A DNA stretch of 64,000 nucleotides from G963665185 sp963665185 (GTDB lineage Bacteria > Desulfobacterota > Desulfovibrionia > Desulfovibrionales > Desulfovibrionaceae): assembly GCA_963665185.2 (NCBI GenBank), contig CAXXPO010000008.1, positions 62,001 to 126,000 on the forward strand, in the 5' to 3' direction. The translations under genes were made by a program, and so were the position numbers. Positions 1 through 8,262 of this stretch are shown one piece after another. How positions within the stretch are numbered: position 1 is the first letter of the stretch; each line of letters starts with the position of its first letter. The notes below the pieces were generated by a model that saw only the letters and a program-made list of their open reading frames with translations, did not search any database and was not told the DNA's origin.

Positions 1-935
1 GGAATCATGGCGGCCAGGCCGATGGACACGGTCACGTACGGCAGACAGTCCAGACAGTCCAGGCCGGGATGGGAAATCCTCTCGTTTTGCAGGGACTTCC
101 GGATGCGCTCCGCAATGGCCATGGCCCCACGGGTGTCGGTTTCGGGAAGGATTATGACGAACTCCTCGCCTCCGAACCGGGCCACGTTGTCCTGGGGCCT
201 GTGCAGACAGGCGGAAAGCATGGCCGCGATACGCCGCAGGCAGTCGTCGCCCTGCTGATGCCCGCAGGCGTCGTTGAATTTCTTGAAGTGGTCGATATCC
301 ACCATCAGAAGGGCCAGACTGCGCTGTTTGCGCACGGCCATGCCCCAGTATTTCCCATAGGTGTTCTCAAAGCCCCTGCGGTTGGGAATGCCTGTAAGCG
401 GATCAATGGCACTGAGCCGTTGCAGCATCAGATTGGCCATGGTCAGCCGTTCGTTGGTCGTGGCCAGCTCCTTGGCCAGCCGCACCAGGTCGGCCTCACG
501 CTGCCGCCGGATGTCGACCTCCCGTTTCAGCCGCAAAGCCGAACGCACCCTTGCCAGCAATTCCACCCTGGTAACGGGCCAGGAAATGAAATCCATGGCC
601 CCGGCCTCGAACGCGGCATTGAGGTTTTCCTCATCGGGAAAGGCCGTGCAGATGATGACCGGGACGAACTGTCCCTGCGGAGACTCCTTGATGGTCCGGG
701 TGGCCTGGATGCCGTTGATCTCCGGCATCATGATGTCCATGAGCACCAGGTCCACGCCGCTGCGGGGCGTTTCCCCGCCTTTTGCCTGGTCTTCCCCGGG
801 GCCGTCCAGCCCCATCATTGCAAATCCCTCCCGGGCCGTGGTGGCAAGAAGGATCTCCGTATACCCGCCAGCCAAAAGCATGGCTTCGATAAGCACCCGG
901 TTGGAGCGGGTGTCGTCTACAACAAGAATGCGCAT
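1..935 (-). CDS. Response regulator with GGDEF diguanylate cyclase domain (3' end cut by window edge)
   Basis: Reading leftward from the ATG at 935-933, the protein begins MRILVVDDT, a receiver-domain start with the acidic pair. A phospho-acceptor region reads VLMDIMMPEINGI. After a linker of about 40 residues comes a GGDEF domain with DPLTGIPNRRGF, VDIDHFKKFND and the active-site signature FGGEEF. The frame is open to base 1, so the C-terminus is missing. The intact GGEEF supports c-di-GMP synthesis from two GTP, presumably gated by phosphorylation of the receiver domain (PleD/WspR-like logic, inferred). No histidine kinase gene lies within the window beside it. It is transcribed away from the amidohydrolase at 1221, with about 285 bp between the two start codons. 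Confidence 0.9.
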   Translation of the reverse strand, partial: MRILVVDDTRSNRVLIEAMLLAGGYTEILLATTAREGFAMMGLDGPGEDQAKGGETPRSGVDLVLMDIMMPEINGIQATRTIKESPQGQFVPVIICTAFPDEENLNAAFEAGAMDFISWPVTRVELLARVRSALRLKREVDIRRQREADLVRLAKELATTNERLTMANLMLQRLSAIDPLTGIPNRRGFENTYGKYWGMAVRKQRSLALLMVDIDHFKKFNDACGHQQGDDCLRRIAAMLSACLHRPQDNVARFGGEEFVIILPETDTRGAMAIAERIRKSLQNERISHPGLDCLDCLPYVTVSIGLAAMI

Positions 936-1220
936 GCCATATTCCTGATCGCCGGCCTTTTTGTATCTTCCGCAGTTATACTCTTTCTTGACTTATTTTC
1001 GCTACGATACACAATACCTTATCGCCCAACTTTGTGAAGTGGGGTTATGCTGTATTTTTATGTGGTTCCTCAAGAAAGATCCAAGGTGCCATTCCACGGC
1101 GCAACCCGGTGGACAGAATCTGCCGACGTCGATACAACCTTCAAGCTTCAAGGCACTCCCGCCAAGGCGGGCCGGACATCCGCGCAGTTGCAAAACAAAC
1201 GTTCCATCCCGGAGACCGCC

Positions 1221-2541
1221 ATGGACCGCACCACCTGCCAGACCATTGTTTGCGCCGACATGCTTCTTCCTTCCAGCCAGGGCGAGACCATCCCCGACGC
1301 CGCCGTGGCCGTGCACGACGGCCACGTCCTGGCCTGCGGTCCGCGTGCCGAAATCATGGCCGCCCATCACGCCGGGCAGGTGGAGGAACTGGGCAACAGC
1401 CTGCTCATGCCCGGACTCGTCAACACCCACACCCACGCGCCCATGACCTATCTGCGCGGGCTGGCCGACGACCTGCCCCTGCTGACCTGGCTCAACGAAC
1501 ACATCTTTCCCGTGGAAAAAAACCTGACCGAGGACATCGTGACCATGGGCGCCCTGCTCGGCTGCGCCGAAATGATGGCCTCGGGCACAACCACCTTCTG
1601 CGACATGTATCTGCTGGAAAAAGGCGTGGCCCGAGCCGTGGACCGGTCCGGCATGCGGGCCGTCATGGGCGAGGTCCAGTTCATGTTTCCGACCCCGGCC
1701 TACGCTTCGGTGGACGAGTCCTTTGACGTGGTGCGCGAACTTTTCGATATCTGCCGCGACCATCCGCGCATGCGTGCGGCGGTCAAACCGCACTCAACCT
1801 ATCTGACCACTCCGGACCTCCTCATCCGCTGCCACGCCCTGGCCGAAGAGATGGACGCACTGTTCGACCTGCACGCCGCCGAGTCCAAGGCCGAGACCGC
1901 CCAATGCCTCGAAACCCTGGGGAGCCGGCCCATCGGACACCTGGAACGACTCGGCCTGCTGGGCGAGCGGACCCTCCTGGACCATTGCGTGGACCTGACA
2001 CGGGAAGAAATATCCCTGCTGGCCGCCACGGGCTGCAAGATATCCCACAACCCGGAAAGCAACATGAAGCTGGCTTCGGGCGTGGCTCCCATCCCCGCAC
2101 TGCTTCAGGCCGGAGCCACCGTCGGGCTGGGTACGGACGGCGCGGCCAGCAACAACAACCTGAACATGTTCGGGGGAAATGACGTCCGCGGCCCTGCTCC
2201 ACAAGGTCCACACCCTGGACCCCACGGCGCTGCCCGCCCCGCAGGTCCTGTCCATGGCCACGGAACAGGCCGCCGCCTGTCTGCTCTGGCCCGAACTGGG
2301 ACGCATCGCTCCGGGAGCACCCGCGGACATGACCGCCCTGGATCTGAACAAACCCCACATGCAGCCCATGTTCAACCCAGCCTCCCATTGCGTCTACGCG
2401 GCCACGGGCGGAGAAGTCCGGTTCACCATGGTCCATGGACGCACCCTGTACAGGGACGGCGTTTTCCTTTCGCTGGATTATCCGGCCCTGCTCGAGGAGG
2501 CCCGAAAGCTTGCCCGATGGGTGGTAAAGCATTCGAAATGA
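1221..2541 (+). pseudogene. Amidohydrolase (MtaD/SAH-deaminase-like) with an apparent +1 frameshift
   Basis: The ATG at 1221 follows GGAGACCGCC and opens a metal-dependent amidohydrolase. NTHTHA is the HxH metal pair, PHSTYLT and DLHAAES carry the next histidines, and GLGTDGAASNNN carries the metal-binding aspartate. This matches the family of 5-methylthioadenosine/S-adenosylhomocysteine deaminases and related TrzA/AtzA enzymes. At 2172-2176 there are five G's. Read literally, the frame leaves the family sequence after NMFGG. With four G's it continues as NMFGEMTSAALLHKVHTLDP and ends at the TGA 2539-2541, giving a normal 439-residue protein. It is therefore either a recent null allele or a homopolymer sequencing error. 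The exact substrate cannot be fixed from sequence. Confidence 0.82.
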
Positions 2542-2667
2542 CATTTTTTTGACATCGAGACGCCTGCCCCTTCCACGAAAACAACTCTGCCCCCTTGACC
2601 ATGGGGGGCGACCTGCGGCATCCTTTCCCCATTCATTCCCGTACGTGTACAAGCTCACGGAGACTCC

Positions 2668-3001
2668 ATGCGCGACCTGCCTGCCCCGCCCGCATTCAAA
2701 GAACGACGCCATTTCCTGCGCCGCCTGTTCGCCCCGCGTTCCGCACAAATGGTCTATGTCCGCGTGGACCATGGTCTGCTTCTGCGCTCCAGGGTGATCG
2801 ACCTCTCGGCCGCCGGAATCCGCCTGGCCCACGATAACCGAACATGTTCTGGCAACGGGCGGCCGCATCCGCATAGAGCAGGCCATGACATCCCGTCTGG
2901 CCCTGCTGAAGGACGTTCAGGGGCTTATCCGCTGGGTCGGACCGCAGGAATTCGGCGTACAGTTCGACAGCATCCTGCCCCTGCAAATTCCCGACCCCTG
3001 A
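2668..3001 (+). pseudogene. Small PilZ-domain protein with an apparent +1 frameshift
   Basis: From the ATG at 2668 the product shows an RRHFLR stretch followed by VIDLSAAGIRL. These are the two PilZ c-di-GMP signatures (RxxxR and D/NxSxxG). Just after, at the CCC run 2828-2830, the frame loses sense. Removing one C gives a continuous second half containing TGGRIRIEQAM, LIRWVGPQEFGVQF and a stop at 2999-3001. Together the two halves form a single-domain PilZ protein of about 110 residues. It is the second apparent one-base insertion within 700 bp, after the amidohydrolase upstream, so a local sequencing or assembly error is a live alternative to real gene decay. If intact, it would be a cytoplasmic c-di-GMP receptor of unknown output. 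Confidence 0.7.
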
Positions 3002-3133
3002 CCTGGTCGCGTTATATCTTTCCACATGGGTTCATCTTTTCCACATCTTTTCCACAAAACAGGAATTGTTCTTGCAAAAGCCTCTGCATATTCAAACATC
3101 CGGCACTTTCTGCGCCGGAACAAGGAGGCAGCC

Positions 3134-3457
3134 ATGAACGCCAACACCGCGCAGGACATTTCCAGGCAGCTGGAACAAAGCAGCGAAGACCACAGCGCCC
3201 ACCGCGTGCAGCCGTGGGATGTGGAGTTCAGCCGCAACGCCATGATCACCATCGGTTCCGCAGTCAAGGACATCGCCGCCTACATCGGCGTGGACCCCAA
3301 GATCGTGACCAGGGGCATGTTCGGCGAAATGTACTGGCTCGAACCCAGCAACCGGCTCATGATCGTCATTCCGGTTCCCAGGGCCGAAGCCGACATGTTC
3401 ATCGAGATCCCCCAGGACCACTGGCGCATCCGCGAACGCAACCAGGCCACGCAATAG
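3134..3457 (+). CDS. Small conserved-looking hypothetical protein, 107 aa
   Basis: The start is the ATG at 3134, preceded by AAGGAGGCAGCC, a strong ribosome-binding site; longer in-frame starts upstream lack one. The product is acidic and soluble, with no signal peptide, membrane segment or cysteine motif. It contains the phrases AVKDIAAYIGVDPKIVTRGMF and a hydrophobic RLMIVIPVP strand. I do not recognise the family. It lies 109 bp upstream of gpsA on the same strand, so the two could be co-transcribed. The strong ribosome-binding site and coding-like composition make a real gene likely. Confidence 0.7.
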   Translation: MNANTAQDISRQLEQSSEDHSAHRVQPWDVEFSRNAMITIGSAVKDIAAYIGVDPKIVTRGMFGEMYWLEPSNRLMIVIPVPRAEADMFIEIPQDHWRIRERNQATQ

Positions 3458-3565
3458 CCCGGAACCCGAAATACGGCGCATCCGCAGGCCGCACGGCATT
3501 GCTTGCCAGAACAGCCGCCCCGGATTACTCTGGCGCTCCTTTCACCTGCCAAAGGAGGCGTCCAC

Positions 3566-4558
3566 ATGAAATTCTCAGTCATCGGCGGCGGAAGCTGGGG
3601 CACGACCCTGGCCGACTTGCTGGCCCGCAACGGCCACGACGTGCGGCTGTGGCTGCGCGAGCAGGAACTGCTCAGCGAAATAAAGAAGAACAGGGAAAAC
3701 AGCTGGTATCTTCCCGGCATCACCCTGCACGAAAACCTGCAACCCACCAACGACTACACCACCGCCTTGCAGGATACCGACTGCGCCATGTTCGTCGTGC
3801 CCGCGCAATTCTTCCGCAGCGTGCTCACGGATGTGAAGCGCCTGCTCCCCAAACGGCCCGCGATCCTGTGCGCCAACAAGGGCATAGAGCTGGAAACCCT
3901 CTCCCCCATGTCGCAAGTCGTGGAGCAGACCATCGGCGACCTCAAACCGCGTTTCGCCATGCTTTCCGGCCCGAGTTTCGCCATGGAGGTCGCCCGCCGC
4001 ATGCCCACGGCCGTGGCCTTGGGCTGCGAAGACAAAAAGCTGTGCCACGAACTCCAGGACGCCTTCAGCAACGACTATTTCCGCGTCTACACCAACTCGG
4101 ACTACAAGGGAGTGGAGCTGGGGGGAGCCATCAAGAACATCATCGCCATTGCCGCAGGCATTGCCGACGGCCTGAACTTCGGGACCAATGCCCGGGCCGC
4201 GCTCATAACCCGCGGCCTGGCGGAAATGAGCCGTCTGGGAAAGGCCCTGGGCGCAAACCCCGCCACCTTTATGGGGCTGGCCGGCATGGGCGACCTGGTC
4301 CTGACCTGCACCGGCGAACTCTCCCGCAACCGGCAGGTCGGCCTGCGCCTGGGCAAGGGGCAAAAGCTGCTCGAGATTCTGGGACAGATGAAAATGGTCG
4401 CGGAAGGCGTCAAGACCACGGAAGCGGTCCACGACCTGGGGAAAAAGATACATGTGGACCTGCCCATCACCGAACAGGTCTATCAGGTGCTGTACAAGGA
4501 AAAAGACCCTGCCCTGGCCGTCTCCGAACTCATGAGCAGGGATCTGAAGCAGGAATAG
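3566..4558 (+). CDS. gpsA: NAD(P)+-dependent glycerol-3-phosphate dehydrogenase
   Basis: Reduces dihydroxyacetone phosphate to sn-glycerol-3-phosphate in the cytoplasm, feeding phospholipid synthesis. The 330-residue product has the usual family length. Visible signatures are the N-terminal dinucleotide-binding GGGSWGTTLA, the NKGIE segment, LSGPSFAMEV, the catalytic-lysine region GVELGGAIKNIIAIAAG, and GLAGMGDLVLTCTGELSRNRQVG near the substrate site. The ATG at 3566 follows AAAGGAGGCGTCCAC, which decides it over the upstream in-frame start at 3503. A GC-rich hairpin (4578-4596) and a 51-bp palindrome (4614-4664) follow the stop and probably end the transcript. Confidence 0.97.
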   Translation: MKFSVIGGGSWGTTLADLLARNGHDVRLWLREQELLSEIKKNRENSWYLPGITLHENLQPTNDYTTALQDTDCAMFVVPAQFFRSVLTDVKRLLPKRPAILCANKGIELETLSPMSQVVEQTIGDLKPRFAMLSGPSFAMEVARRMPTAVALGCEDKKLCHELQDAFSNDYFRVYTNSDYKGVELGGAIKNIIAIAAGIADGLNFGTNARAALITRGLAEMSRLGKALGANPATFMGLAGMGDLVLTCTGELSRNRQVGLRLGKGQKLLEILGQMKMVAEGVKTTEAVHDLGKKIHVDLPITEQVYQVLYKEKDPALAVSELMSRDLKQE

Positions 4559-4577
4559 GGCAATTTGCCGCTGTCAG

Positions 4578-4596
4578 CCGGGGGATGATCCCCCGG
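4578..4596. repeat. CCGGGGGATGATCCCCCGG palindromic repeat, copy 1
   Basis: Nineteen-base inverted repeat with 7-base G/C arms around an ATGAT core, 20 bp after the gpsA stop. Near-identical cores recur at 43472-43490, 51272-51292 and 63937-63954, each time just outside a gene. It can form a hairpin in RNA but has no T-run. Confidence 0.7.
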
Positions 4597-4613
4597 CTCC
4601 CCCACATGCTGCG

Positions 4614-4664
4614 CAATGGCAAAGGCCCGGACAGAACAGTGTTCTGTCCGGGCCTTTGCCATTG
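4614..4664. terminator. Perfect 51-bp palindrome between convergent gpsA and the cysteine-desulfidase-like gene
   Basis: The arms are 25 bp and exactly complementary around a single central base (CAATGGCAAAGGCCCGGACA... and its mirror). It sits between two convergent genes and is symmetric, so it could act as a bidirectional terminator. The flanking T-runs are only TTT, so the termination role is inferred from position and stability. Confidence 0.6.
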
Positions 4665-4739
4665 TACGCCAACAGGGTCTTCGGCTATCCTCGGCAGTGG
4701 CGTGCCCGGCAGATGCAGAAGCATTTGCCGGGCACCGCA

Positions 4740-6077
4740 CTAATGAAGGGAGGCCGAAACCGGGGGGCTATCCGGAAGGGATGTCGAAGCGCGGTTTCCA
4801 CATGCCTTGTTGACCATTATATCCAGAATGACCTGATCGGTCCGGGGCATGCCCTGAGACGCGATCCGGCCAAAGTTGCGGATCGTATTTTCCACGTCGC
4901 TGTCCACGATGCCTTCCCTGCCGCTGACGCCCGAGCCGTTCATGGCCAGCATGGCGGCCTGGATTCCGGCGCTTACCGAAGCCCCGACCTTCAGGGCGCA
5001 GCCGTTCTTGGCACCGTCGCAGATCATGCCCGTGACAGAACCCACCATGTTGCGCACGGTCCGGCGGATGGCATCCAGGCCGCCGCCAAGCAGCAGGACG
5101 ATGCCGCAGGCCGCCGAGGTCCCGGCCACCGTGGCCCCGCACAGGGCGGACAGCCGCCCCAGGGAATGCTTGATGTGAATGGACATGAGATGGCTCATGA
5201 TAAGTGCGCGGGCCAGCATATCCTCGCCGCTCTTGAGGCGGCGGGCAAAGGCCACGACCGGCAGGGTGCAGGTCAGCCCCTGGTTGCCGCTGCCCGAATT
5301 GCTCATCACCGCGTAGGGCGCTCCGGCCATGCGCACGTCCGTGGCGGCGCAGGAAAGCATCATGGCATTGGAGCACAGGTCGTCGCTCATCACGCCCCTG
5401 CGGATGGACTCGCGAATGGACCTGCCCATGCCCAGCCCGTAATCGCCCTCGAGTCCGGCCGCGGCCGCGGTTTCGTTGAGCGTGGCCGCCTCCAGAATAA
5501 AGGCTATGTCCTCAAACGATGCGGACAGGGCAAAACCATGGATGGACTCCACAGTGAGCGGCCATTCCGACTCTTCCGAACCGTCGGCCGCCTGGTCGTC
5601 GATGTGCAGCAGGGTTTCGTTGTTGCGTTCGATATGCACGATGCCCGTATGCTCGTGCTTGAGCACGGCCATGGCCGTGTCCTCCCCCGCCCAGACGCGG
5701 ACTTCGGCATACAGGGGCAATGGGGTCTGGGCCAGGCTTATGGACACCTTTCCGGACGAAAGCATGGCCCTGGCCTGCTCGGCGGTTTCCGGGGTCAGCC
5801 CCTTGAGCACCTCCAGCCCGGCGTCGGCATCGCCTCCCAGCGCTCCGGCCGCAGCCGCGATGGGCAGCCCGTTCATGCCGGTTCCGGGTACGCCCACGCC
5901 CATGCCGTTCTTGAGCAGGTTGCCCGAGACAAGGGCTTCCAACCTTTCCGGAGTTCCGCCCAGGGCCTTGGCCGCCTTGGCAGCTGTCAGGGCCAGGGCA
6001 ACGGGTTCCGTGCACCCCAGCGCGGGAACGACCTCACGCCGGAGCAGATCGATGAAGTAACTGTTTTGCGGTGTCAT
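4740..6077 (-). CDS. UPF0597 family L-cysteine desulfidase / serine-dehydratase-like protein (CyuA-like)
   Basis: The 445-residue product matches the UPF0597 (YhaM/CyuA, archaeal cysteine desulfidase) family. It has the N-terminal VVPALGCTEPVALAL with a cluster-ligand cysteine at residue 22, the SGNLLKNGMGVGVPGTGMNG loop, and MSNSGSGNQGL. Later cysteines lie in TSAACGIVLLLGGG and GMICDGAKNGCALKVG. Characterised members use a [4Fe-4S] cluster to split L-cysteine into sulfide, ammonia and pyruvate through 2-aminoacrylate. It is the last gene of a leftward operon, three bases after the stop of a DAACS-type symporter and downstream of ridA, which hydrolyses 2-aminoacrylate. That context favours a cysteine or serine degrading role. 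The choice between cysteine and serine as substrate is not settled by sequence. Confidence 0.85.
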   Translation of the reverse strand: MTPQNSYFIDLLRREVVPALGCTEPVALALTAAKAAKALGGTPERLEALVSGNLLKNGMGVGVPGTGMNGLPIAAAAGALGGDADAGLEVLKGLTPETAEQARAMLSSGKVSISLAQTPLPLYAEVRVWAGEDTAMAVLKHEHTGIVHIERNNETLLHIDDQAADGSEESEWPLTVESIHGFALSASFEDIAFILEAATLNETAAAAGLEGDYGLGMGRSIRESIRRGVMSDDLCSNAMMLSCAATDVRMAGAPYAVMSNSGSGNQGLTCTLPVVAFARRLKSGEDMLARALIMSHLMSIHIKHSLGRLSALCGATVAGTSAACGIVLLLGGGLDAIRRTVRNMVGSVTGMICDGAKNGCALKVGASVSAGIQAAMLAMNGSGVSGREGIVDSDVENTIRNFGRIASQGMPRTDQVILDIMVNKACGNRASTSLPDSPPVSASLH

Positions 6078-6080
6078 GGG

Positions 6081-7301
6081 CTATTCCCGTACCTTGGCGG
6101 TTGCGGCCGCCGGCTGTGCACCACGGGAAAGCTCGCCTTTCTTGTTGAACAGTCCTTCCAGCATCAGCGCGATGGCGCCGTCGCCGGTCACGTTGCAGGC
6201 CGTGCCGAAACTGTCCTGCAAGGCGAAGATGGCCACCAGCAGGGCAACGCCCGCCGGATCGAACTGCAAAACGCCCACCACGATGCCCAGGGAGGCCATG
6301 ACCGTGCCGCCGGGAACACCGGGCGCGCCGATGGCGAAAATGCCGAACAGCACGATGAACAATGCCATGGTCCCGAAGGACGGCATGTGCCCGTAGAGCA
6401 TCAGGGAGATGGTCATGGCGAAGAAGGTCTCGGTGAGCACGGATCCGCAAAGGTGGATCGTCGCCCCCAGAGGAATCATGAAGTCCACGGTATCCTTGCT
6501 CAACACCTTGGAGCGCGAGGCGCATTCCAGGGAAACGGGCAGGGTGGCGGCGCTGGACATGGTTCCCACGGCGGTCAGGTAGGCCGGACCGTAGTGTTTG
6601 ATGACCTCGATGGGATTCTTTCCGGAAATCAATCCGGCAATGGAGTAAAGCACTGCCAGCCAAACCGCGTGGCCTGCAAGCACCAGCACGATGATCTTCA
6701 GGAACACGGGAAGCTGGCGGGTGAGGCTGCCTTCATAGGCCAGCCCGGCGAACGTGGCGGCAATGAACAGGGGCAGAACCGGAATGACCATCTTCTGGAC
6801 AACGCTCAGCATGATGCCTTCAAATTCGTTGAGCAGTCCCTCGAAGCGCTCGGCCTTGGTCCAGAGCACGGTGACTCCCAGAACCATGGCCGAAACCAGG
6901 GCGGTCATGACCGGCATGACCGGGGGAATGTTGAGCTGGAAAAGCACCTCGGGAAGCTCGCGCAAATTCTCCACAGCCGTGGGAACGGACATGTGGGGGA
7001 TAAGCACGTAGCCGGCCACCGCGGCCATGGTGGCGGCTCCCGCCGCGGACAGGTAGGCGATGCTGATGCCCGCGCCCAGCATCTTGCTGGCGTTGTAACG
7101 CAAGCGGGTGATGGCCGGGGCGATAAAGGCGATGATGACAAGCGGAACCGTGTAAAAAATGAATTGGCCCAACACATACTTGATGGTGCAGACGACCTGC
7201 ATGGCGGCATCGTTGGCCGCCAGCCCGACGGCAACCCCTATGCCGATGCCGATCAACAGCTTGACGATCAGCCCCCAATCGCTTTTTTTTGCCTTGCTCA
7301 T
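6081..7301 (-). CDS. Dicarboxylate/amino-acid:cation symporter (DAACS family)
   Basis: A 406-residue polytopic inner-membrane protein starting MSKAKKSDWGL. It shows the family's diagnostic C-terminal half: the serine-rich reentrant loop MSSAATLPVS, GATIHLCGS in place of the usual GATINM(D)GT, GAPGVPGGTVMAS, and DSFGTACNVTGDG. These segments bind substrate and sodium in GltPh/SstT/TcyP relatives. The gene lies between ridA (upstream) and the UPF0597 gene (three bases downstream). By context it probably imports serine, threonine, cysteine or cystine for the desulfidase-like enzyme. E. coli pairs CyuA with a different transporter (CyuP), so this is a variant pairing. Confidence 0.88.
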   Translation of the reverse strand: MSKAKKSDWGLIVKLLIGIGIGVAVGLAANDAAMQVVCTIKYVLGQFIFYTVPLVIIAFIAPAITRLRYNASKMLGAGISIAYLSAAGAATMAAVAGYVLIPHMSVPTAVENLRELPEVLFQLNIPPVMPVMTALVSAMVLGVTVLWTKAERFEGLLNEFEGIMLSVVQKMVIPVLPLFIAATFAGLAYEGSLTRQLPVFLKIIVLVLAGHAVWLAVLYSIAGLISGKNPIEVIKHYGPAYLTAVGTMSSAATLPVSLECASRSKVLSKDTVDFMIPLGATIHLCGSVLTETFFAMTISLMLYGHMPSFGTMALFIVLFGIFAIGAPGVPGGTVMASLGIVVGVLQFDPAGVALLVAIFALQDSFGTACNVTGDGAIALMLEGLFNKKGELSRGAQPAAATAKVRE

Positions 7302-7385
7302 GATTGTGTCCTCATCCGTTCAAATGTTCTCTCACCCACAATGCAAAACGGGCCGCTGCATCCACACAGCGACCCGCCCTGAAAC

Positions 7386-7760
7386 CTATTTTTCCGCAAT
7401 CACCTCGATTTCAACCAGGGCATCCTTGGGGAGACGCGCAACCTGGTAGCAGCTCCGCGCGGGAAACGGTTCGCTGAAAAATTCGGCATAGACTTCGTTC
7501 ATGGCCTGAAAATTCGCCATGTCGCTCAAGAAGACCGTGGTTTTGACCACGCTGTTCAGGCCGGTTCCGGCTTTTTCCAGAATGGCCCGGACATTTTCCA
7601 GGGACTGGCGTGTCTGGCCCGCGATATCCGCGGGCATTTCCCCGGAGTCCGGAGAAATGGGCAACTGTCCCGACGTGAACACGAACTGGGAAGTTTCCAT
7701 GGCCTGCGAGTAAGGGCCGATGGCACCCGGAGCCTTATTGGTTTCCACCTTGGTGGGCAT
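7386..7760 (-). CDS. ridA: RidA/YjgF family 2-iminobutanoate/2-iminopropanoate deaminase
   Basis: A 124-residue product from the ATG at 7760, preceded in the reading direction by AAGGAGATCAC; a longer ATG start at 7781 has a poorer context. Family motifs are APGAIGPYSQAM at the N-terminus, FTSGQLP, and the C-terminal ARSCYQVARLPKDALVEIEVIA with the carboxylate-binding arginine and active-site glutamate. RidA hydrolyses reactive enamine/imine intermediates such as 2-aminoacrylate, protecting PLP enzymes. It is the first gene of the leftward ridA-symporter-desulfidase unit, whose product would be exactly such an intermediate. An A/T-rich promoter region lies just upstream at 7800-7930. Confidence 0.95.
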   Translation of the reverse strand: MPTKVETNKAPGAIGPYSQAMETSQFVFTSGQLPISPDSGEMPADIAGQTRQSLENVRAILEKAGTGLNSVVKTTVFLSDMANFQAMNEVYAEFFSEPFPARSCYQVARLPKDALVEIEVIAEK

Positions 7761-7802
7761 GTGATCTCCTTGGTTTTGCAAGTTAAGTTTCGCTACAATG
7801 AT

Positions 7803-7832
7803 TTTTTATTATCGTGGCGCCTCGTTGTCAAT
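7803..7832 (-). promoter_or_regulatory. Candidate sigma-70 promoter for ridA operon
   Basis: On the minus strand a consensus TTGACA (7832-7827) lies about 70 bp before the ridA ATG. It is followed by A/T-rich candidates for the -10 box (TAATAA or TAAAAA between 7811 and 7803). The surrounding stretch to about 7930 is markedly AT-rich against a GC-rich background. Confidence 0.45.
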
Positions 7833-8035
7833 AAAAACTTCTTATCATAATAAAATTATTCATAACGTTTTTCTTTCTTATCAATTTCTTGGGACAATTC
7901 CTCGAATACTTGGCAAAAAAGCGACCTCGTATTGAAAATACAAAAAAAGCACACAGAGACTCCGGACAGTTCAGACCCACGAGCCAAACAAACCGTCACG
8001 TCATGGCCCCCCCCTTTCTGTTCAAACGACCACCC

Positions 8036-8089
8036 GTTGCGCGAAATTCCGCCTGAAGAAGCGCAGCTTGTTTCTCCGGGCGGAGTTTC
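8036..8089. repeat. Hairpin with conserved GCGCAGCTT loop, copy 1
   Basis: The left arm GTTGCGCGAAATTCCGCC and its mirror on the right differ only at positions that keep G-U pairing in RNA, around the loop GCGCAGCTT. It is followed by CGCAATGCGG. A copy with the same loop and the same trailing GCAATGC, with perfect 28-bp arms, is at 43391-43457. The shared loop but different arms point to a structural RNA or a repeat family rather than a simple terminator. Confidence 0.6.
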
Positions 8090-8262
8090 ACGCAACGCAA
8101 TGCGGACCCAGGGCCGTCGCGGCCCTGGCGGAGTCCGGAGGCCGAGCCTCTGGCGGACGGCCCGATCCCGGCCACTCGGCCACAAAGCCATTTACATTCC
8201 CGCCGTTGCATGGGAGGAAATGACCTCAAAGCACCCGCCCGGCGGGTTCGGGAGATACACAC

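Larger units (their letters stand above)
7761..8262. other. 500-bp gap between divergent ridA and trmFO
   Basis: The left third (to about 7930) is AT-rich and carries the ridA promoter. The right part (8036-8170) holds a wobble-compatible hairpin with loop GCGCAGCTT, then GC-rich inverted repeats including the phrase GGCGGAGTCCGGAGGC, which recurs at 34710-34725. An open frame on the minus strand (7856-8191) covers these repeats but has no ribosome-binding site or family resemblance. No tRNA could be folded with confidence. Confidence 0.6.

Noticed and set aside
2668..4743. 691-residue plus-strand open frame
   Set aside because: Only the first 50 or so codons are real (PilZ); the rest runs out of frame through the small gene and gpsA.
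4656..7382. 908-residue plus-strand open frame
   Set aside because: Antisense to the desulfidase-like gene and the symporter; rich in Gly/His/Gln as expected of a GC-rich shadow frame.
8100..8190. tRNA-like segment (GGCCGAGTGGCC on the minus strand)
   Set aside because: No acceptor stem, anticodon arm or T-loop with GGTTCGAAT could be placed; the region is explained by hairpin repeats.
7856..8191. 111-residue minus-strand open frame before ridA
   Set aside because: It runs through two repeat hairpins and the ridA promoter area and has no ribosome-binding site.
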